From: Bacillota bacterium | Lineage (GTDB): Bacteria > Bacillota > Clostridia > Acetivibrionales > DSM-1351 | Length of the DNA: 64,000 nt | Assembly: GCA_023460955.1 (NCBI GenBank) | Contig: JAEWOH010000018.1 | Span: 124,001-188,000, forward strand | Reading direction: 5' to 3' | The notes under the pieces: model-generated | Seen by the model: only the letters and a program-made list of their open reading frames with translations | Database searches by the model: none | What the model was told of the DNA's origin: nothing | Position numbers and translations under genes: made by a program | Shown here: positions 60,668-64,000 of the stretch, one piece after another | Layout: every line of letters starts with the position of its first letter | Position numbering within the stretch: position 1 is the first letter of the stretch

Positions 60668-60966
60668 TAAGTGACACCTCTCAAAAAAGAATAGAAAATA
60701 AACTACTATAAAATTTATGCAAATTTCTTAAAAGTATCCTTGTTTACAGCAAAAAGTAGCTGTAATATTTTTCAATAAATTAATGATTTACTTTATTAAA
60801 GTTATGAAGTAAAATACCTTATGTGAGTAATTTACTTCTTCATCACAGTAACTTACATAAGCAGTAGAGAGAGAACTGCCATTACTCCGATATGGCAAAT
60901 AAAAAAAATATTATTAAGGCCTCACCGAAGAAAAGTGACAGGTCAATTGTGAAGGGATGGATTAAT
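60668..60966 (+). other. Leader region before amino acid SBP gene
   Basis: About 300 bp with two potential hairpins: CTTATGTGAGTAA (60818-60830) with GTAACTTACATAAG (60848-60861), imperfect, and GCAGT / ACTGC (60861-60879). No T-box, S-box or lysine element is recognised. A lengthy in-frame run upstream of the chosen start (from 60892) has no ribosome binding site. Confidence 0.4.
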
Positions 60967-61773
60967 TTGAAGAAGAAAGCATTAGTGAAGGTTTTAGGTT
61001 TGGCGTTGGCCGCGGTATTTACATTTTCTGGCTGCGGAGCAAACAGCAATGATTCATGGGACAAGGTCAAGGAAAAAGGTGAATTTGTATTAGGGCTTGA
61101 TGAGAGCTTTCCACCCATGGGTTTCAGAGATGATAATAACAACATTGTAGGCTTTGATGTTGATCTGGCTCAAGAGGTTGCAAACAGAATGGGTGTCAAA
61201 TTAAAGCTGCAGCCAATTAACTGGGATACAAAGGACCAGGAGCTTAATACGGGAAACATCGATTGTATATGGAACGGGTTTACCATTACAGAAGACAGAA
61301 AAGCAAACATACTATTTTCAGATCCATACATGAACAATCAGCAGGTACTTGTTGTGCTTGCAGATTCCAACTATAAAACGCTTGCAGACCTGAAAGGCAA
61401 GACTGTAGCATTACAGGCTGCATCAAGTGCTGCCGATGCATTAAATTCAAAAGCAGATTTTAAAGCTACTCTTAAGGAAGTAGTTGAATTAAAGGATAAC
61501 AACCTTTGCCTTATGGACCTGAAAGCAGGAAATGTGGATGCGGTTGCAATGGATGAGATTGTTGCAAGATACTATATCCAGATGAAGAGTGAGAAGTACA
61601 AGGTTCTGGATGAAGGTCTTACAAAGGAAGAGTATGGTATAGGTTTCAGAAAGGGCGATGAGCAACTTATGACAAAGGTCAACGATACTCTGAAGGAAAT
61701 GGCAAAAGATGGAAAAATGGCTGAAATATCGAACAAATGGTTTGGTAAGGATATTACTACTATCAGTAAATAA
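60967..61773 (+). CDS. Amino acid ABC transporter substrate-binding lipoprotein
   Basis: A 268-residue SBP_bac_3 lipoprotein with lipobox FSGC (Cys23). Motifs: VLGLDESFPPMGFRDDNNNIVGFD (residues ~37-60), IWNGFTITEDRKANILFSDPYM, and GIGFRKGDEQLMTKVNDTL. The start at TTG 60967 (after AAGGGATGG) gives a standard lipoprotein signal; ATG 60892 would prepend 25 residues with no ribosome binding site. The family binds polar amino acids or cystine. A partial terminator separates it from the permease gene. Confidence 0.88.
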   Translation: MKKKALVKVLGLALAAVFTFSGCGANSNDSWDKVKEKGEFVLGLDESFPPMGFRDDNNNIVGFDVDLAQEVANRMGVKLKLQPINWDTKDQELNTGNIDCIWNGFTITEDRKANILFSDPYMNNQQVLVVLADSNYKTLADLKGKTVALQAASSAADALNSKADFKATLKEVVELKDNNLCLMDLKAGNVDAVAMDEIVARYYIQMKSEKYKVLDEGLTKEEYGIGFRKGDEQLMTKVNDTLKEMAKDGKMAEISNKWFGKDITTISK

Positions 61774-61823
61774 AGCTGATTAATAATATATATTTAGGTT
61801 ATTCTTATACGCTGATAAACACC

Positions 61824-61858
61824 AAGGGCTGATATCAAACGATATCAGCCTTAATTTT
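61824..61858 (+). terminator. Intra-operon hairpin behind the SBP gene
   Basis: GGCTGATATC / GATATCAGCC (10 bp) with an AAAC loop and a short T stretch. It may lower expression of the permease and ATPase relative to the binding protein. Confidence 0.65.
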
Positions 61859-61961
61859 GTGAAGATAAATAATTTAGATTTTAAATATTATGTAGATTAT
61901 GATAAAAAAATTCTATATAATTATGTGTACACGTGATGTGTCTGACGAGAGGAGATTTTCT

Positions 61962-62594
61962 GTGAAGCTTTTATTGTTACTCAGCGAAGGAATGGTTGTA
62001 ACCATTCAGATATTTTTACTTACATTACTTTTTGCTCTACCCTTGGGGCTTATTGTTTCCTTTGGCAGGAGGTCAAAAAATTTCATAATAAAAGGTTTAA
62101 CAGGTATATATATTTCCATAATGAGAGGGACACCTCTTATTTTGCAGCTTGTGGCTGTTTATTTTGGTCCATATTATCTTTTTGGCGGAAAGATTGACAG
62201 ATTCGCTGCCGCAATTATTGCGTTCAGCTTGAACTACGCTGCATACTTTGCCGAAATATACAGAGGCGGTATTGAATCAATTCCAAAGGGCCAATACGAA
62301 GCAGGAGAAGTATTGGGCTTTACAAAAGCCCATGTGTTTTTTAAGATTATTCTGCCCCAGGTTATTAAAAGAATTCTGCCGGCTATCAGTAATGAAGTAA
62401 TAACGCTGGTTAAGGATACTGCTTTAGTTTACACTATCGGTGTGGCAGAAATGTTCAGGGCTGCGTCAAACGAAGCCAGCAGATTATCACAGATTGAACC
62501 GTTGTTTGTTGCCGGCGTATTTTATTTTATTATGAACCTTATGGTTGCACAGGCATTCAAATTTGCAGAAAATAAATTGAATTACTACAAGTAA
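61962..62594 (+). CDS. Amino acid ABC transporter permease
   Basis: A 210-residue permease of the His/Glu/Gln/cystine family with the EAA-type loop (EAGEVLGFTKAHVFFKIILPQ, residues ~116-136) and three to five helices. The start is GTG 61962, with GAGGAG seven bases upstream; ATG 61899 has no site and would add unusual residues. It forms the importer with the SBP and the ATPase. Confidence 0.9.
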   Translation: MKLLLLLSEGMVVTIQIFLLTLLFALPLGLIVSFGRRSKNFIIKGLTGIYISIMRGTPLILQLVAVYFGPYYLFGGKIDRFAAAIIAFSLNYAAYFAEIYRGGIESIPKGQYEAGEVLGFTKAHVFFKIILPQVIKRILPAISNEVITLVKDTALVYTIGVAEMFRAASNEASRLSQIEPLFVAGVFYFIMNLMVAQAFKFAENKLNYYK

Positions 62595-62658
62595 ACTGTG
62601 ACAAACTGCAATGGACAAGCTAGTTCTTAAGTTGGACCTGAAAGGATGAATATTAACA

Positions 62659-63417
62659 ATGAAAATGATTGAAGCTTTAAATATATACAAGAGCTTTGGA
62701 GGGAAGGAAGTTTTGACAGGTATTTCACTGGAAGTCAACAGAGGTGAGGTAGTTGCCATAATCGGACCATCAGGCTCGGGCAAAAGTACTTTGCTCAGAT
62801 GTATAAATCTCCTTGAAAAAATAGATAGGGGAACAATAACTGTTGAAAATGAAATAATGGTAAACACTAATATAAACGGCAAGGCAGAATACGCTGACAA
62901 GAAAAAGCTAAGAGAAATTCGTCTTAAAATTGGACTTGTTTTTCAGAACTTTAACCTTTTTCCGCATTTTAGTGTGCTCAAGAACATTACCGAAGCTCCT
63001 GTCAGTGTTGCCGGTATAAGCAAGGAAGAGGCACACCAGACAGCAAGGCAGCTCCTGGAGAAGATGGGACTTGAGGAAAAAGCCGATGCATATCCTTTTG
63101 AGCTTTCCGGAGGGCAGAGCCAGAGAGTTGCTATTGCAAGAGCCTTGGCTTTAAAACCTGATGTTTTGTTTTTTGATGAGCCCACCTCGGCATTAGACCC
63201 GGAATTAACGATAGAAGTTATGAAGGTTATCAGAAAATTGGCTGAAGAGCATATGACAATGGTGGTTGTAACACATGAAATGGCCTTCGCAAGAGAGGTT
63301 GCTGACAGAGTTATCTTTATGGACAACGGGGTGATAGTTGAAGAGGGTACGCCTGAGGAGCTGTTTTCCAATCCCAAAAACGAGAGAACAAAAGTGTTTA
63401 TTAAGGGTTTTAATTAG
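62659..63417 (+). CDS. Amino acid ABC transporter ATP-binding protein (GlnQ-like)
   Basis: A 252-residue ATPase with Walker A GPSGSGKST, Q-loop FQNFNLFPHFSVL, signature LSGGQSQRVAIARAL, Walker B LFFDEPTSALDPEL and switch His in VTHEMAFA: the GlnQ/HisP class. It energises the SBP-permease importer. AAAGGATG precedes the ATG. A terminator follows 80 bp on. Confidence 0.93.
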   Translation: MKMIEALNIYKSFGGKEVLTGISLEVNRGEVVAIIGPSGSGKSTLLRCINLLEKIDRGTITVENEIMVNTNINGKAEYADKKKLREIRLKIGLVFQNFNLFPHFSVLKNITEAPVSVAGISKEEAHQTARQLLEKMGLEEKADAYPFELSGGQSQRVAIARALALKPDVLFFDEPTSALDPELTIEVMKVIRKLAEEHMTMVVVTHEMAFAREVADRVIFMDNGVIVEEGTPEELFSNPKNERTKVFIKGFN

Positions 63418-63497
63418 TATAAATGCTTTGAACCGTTAAATCATTTTAATTGTATTGAACTAATTAAAAATATATTTAAATTCAAATAATTTCTAAT

Positions 63498-63561
63498 AAA
63501 AAGCGTAACAGTCTGAAAAAGGGACATTTAATTTTCCGGACTGCATATACGCTTTTTTTAT
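63498..63561 (+). terminator. Terminator of amino acid transporter operon
   Basis: AAAAAGCGTA / TACGCTTTTT with inner CAGTC / GACTG pair, followed by T residues. Confidence 0.8.
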
Positions 63562-63643
63562 TATCCGAATCAGAATTAATACATTAATTCAATAAAGTCA
63601 TTGTAATTATTGACATATTTTTTATTATGTGATACCTTATTTC

Positions 63644-63673
63644 TTGTTTACCAGAAGTAAACAAAAAGTTTAC
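63644..63673. promoter_or_regulatory. Inverted repeat TTGTTTAC-CAGAA-GTAAACAA with third half-site
   Basis: Two 8-bp arms with a five-base spacer (63644-63664), followed by GTTTAC (63668-63673). It lies ~70 bp before the XRE regulator start, a likely autoregulatory operator. Confidence 0.5.
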
Positions 63674-63740
63674 TTTATCCAAACAAATAGCTATTAAAAA
63701 AATTAACAATAACGTAATTAAATAGCGGAATGGGGTACAC

Positions 63741-64000
63741 ATGAATATCGGTGAGAAAATCAAGCAGCTGAGAATAAAAAACGGCCTGACACAGGAAGAA
63801 CTTGCAAGCCGGTGTGAACTATCAAAGGGGTTTATATCACAGCTTGAGAGAAACCTTACATCTCCCTCCATAGCAACACTTATGGATATACTTGAATCAC
63901 TTGGAACAGATTTGAAAGACTTTTTTAATGAATCTGCAAATGAAAAGGTAGTGTTCAAAAAGGATGACGTTTTTGTTAAAGAAGACAGGGAGTCCGGTTT
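63741..64000 (+). CDS. XRE-family regulator, N-terminal part (right edge)
   Basis: The frame is open from ATG 63741 to the window end (86 residues). It begins MNIGEKIKQLRIKNGLTQEE, a helix-turn-helix of the lambda-repressor type with GFISQLERNLTSPSIATLMD, and continues SLGTDLKDFFNE. This start matches the HTH-plus-cupin regulators (PuuR/SinR-like) seen upstream of polyamine or amino acid transport operons. The downstream half with the expected cupin domain is outside the window. Confidence 0.82.
   Translation, partial: MNIGEKIKQLRIKNGLTQEELASRCELSKGFISQLERNLTSPSIATLMDILESLGTDLKDFFNESANEKVVFKKDDVFVKEDRESG

Larger units (their letters stand above)
63418..63740. other. Intergenic region with terminator and regulator operator
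   Basis: It holds the terminator of the amino acid transporter operon, then a TTGACA (63610-63615) without a convincing -10, then an inverted repeat TTGTTTAC / GTAAACAA (63644-63664) and a further GTTTAC. No open reading frame of note. Confidence 0.5.

Overview
The window reads as a chromosomal segment of a low-GC, strictly anaerobic, probably spore-forming clostridium. The evidence is the AT-rich intergenic DNA, strong AGGAGG-type ribosome binding sites with frequent TTG and GTG starts, a single-chain pyruvate:ferredoxin oxidoreductase, several DUF families typical of Clostridia, and no respiratory genes. It resembles the Ruminiclostridium / cellulolytic Clostridium group, but that placement is inference from gene content. 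I saw no rRNA, tRNA, CRISPR array, insertion sequence or prophage.

Layout. 1-400: tail of a LexA-like repressor. 0.4-1.5 kb: CorA. 1.7-7 kb: MacB/FtsX-type ABC exporter with its own two-component system. 7.1-9.1 kb: PfkB sugar kinase and an orphan zinc-binding lipoprotein. 9.2-13.5 kb: a second two-component system followed by two ABC-2 permeases and a BcrA-like ATPase, the layout of a peptide-antibiotic sensing and immunity module. 13.6-17.4 kb (minus): nifJ preceded by a small DUF3787-like gene. 17.6-21.1 kb: GH2 glycosidase and a ferritin-like protein with an 18-residue tandem repeat. 21.4-25 kb: DedA protein, a third two-component system and a secreted DUF2680-like protein carrying CXXCH. 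25-31 kb: EamA transporter, AraC regulator, SDR, ThuA-like protein and a membrane-anchored 5'-nucleotidase. 31-38.6 kb: PadR/DUF2812/ABC-2 operon behind an array of six palindromic operator boxes, manA, another ABC exporter and a PPOX protein.

38.6-43.4 kb: a nickel/cobalt ECF transporter (cbiM, cbiQ, cbiO) interrupted by an acyltransferase gene on the other strand and followed by a DUF3842 gene and a CooT-type nickel protein. 43.4-48.5 kb: TPR protein, bioY behind a clear BirA operator, FNT channel and topB. 48.8-58.2 kb: a sulfur island with larE, a trans-sulfuration PLP enzyme, an Rrf2/CymR-like regulator, metNIQ, cysK and a sulfonate/nitrate-type ABC importer. 58.3-60.7 kb (minus): small PQ-loop protein, polysaccharide deacetylase and M23 peptidase. 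60.9-63.4 kb: polar amino acid ABC importer. The right edge cuts an XRE regulator.

Three themes link the genes. First, at least five ABC exporters or efflux modules, two with dedicated two-component systems, suggest envelope-stress or antimicrobial-peptide defence. Second, the nickel module joins uptake (CbiMQO, with an unusual Cys/His tail on the ATPase), a CooT-type nickel protein and an uncharacterised DUF3842 protein, with larE 5 kb further on. Third, the sulfur island combines Met/Cys import, interconversion and synthesis around an Rrf2 regulator. The most promising undescribed items are the DUF3842-CooT-CbiO(tail) nickel module with its structured 5' leader, and the periodic six-box operator in front of the PadR operon.
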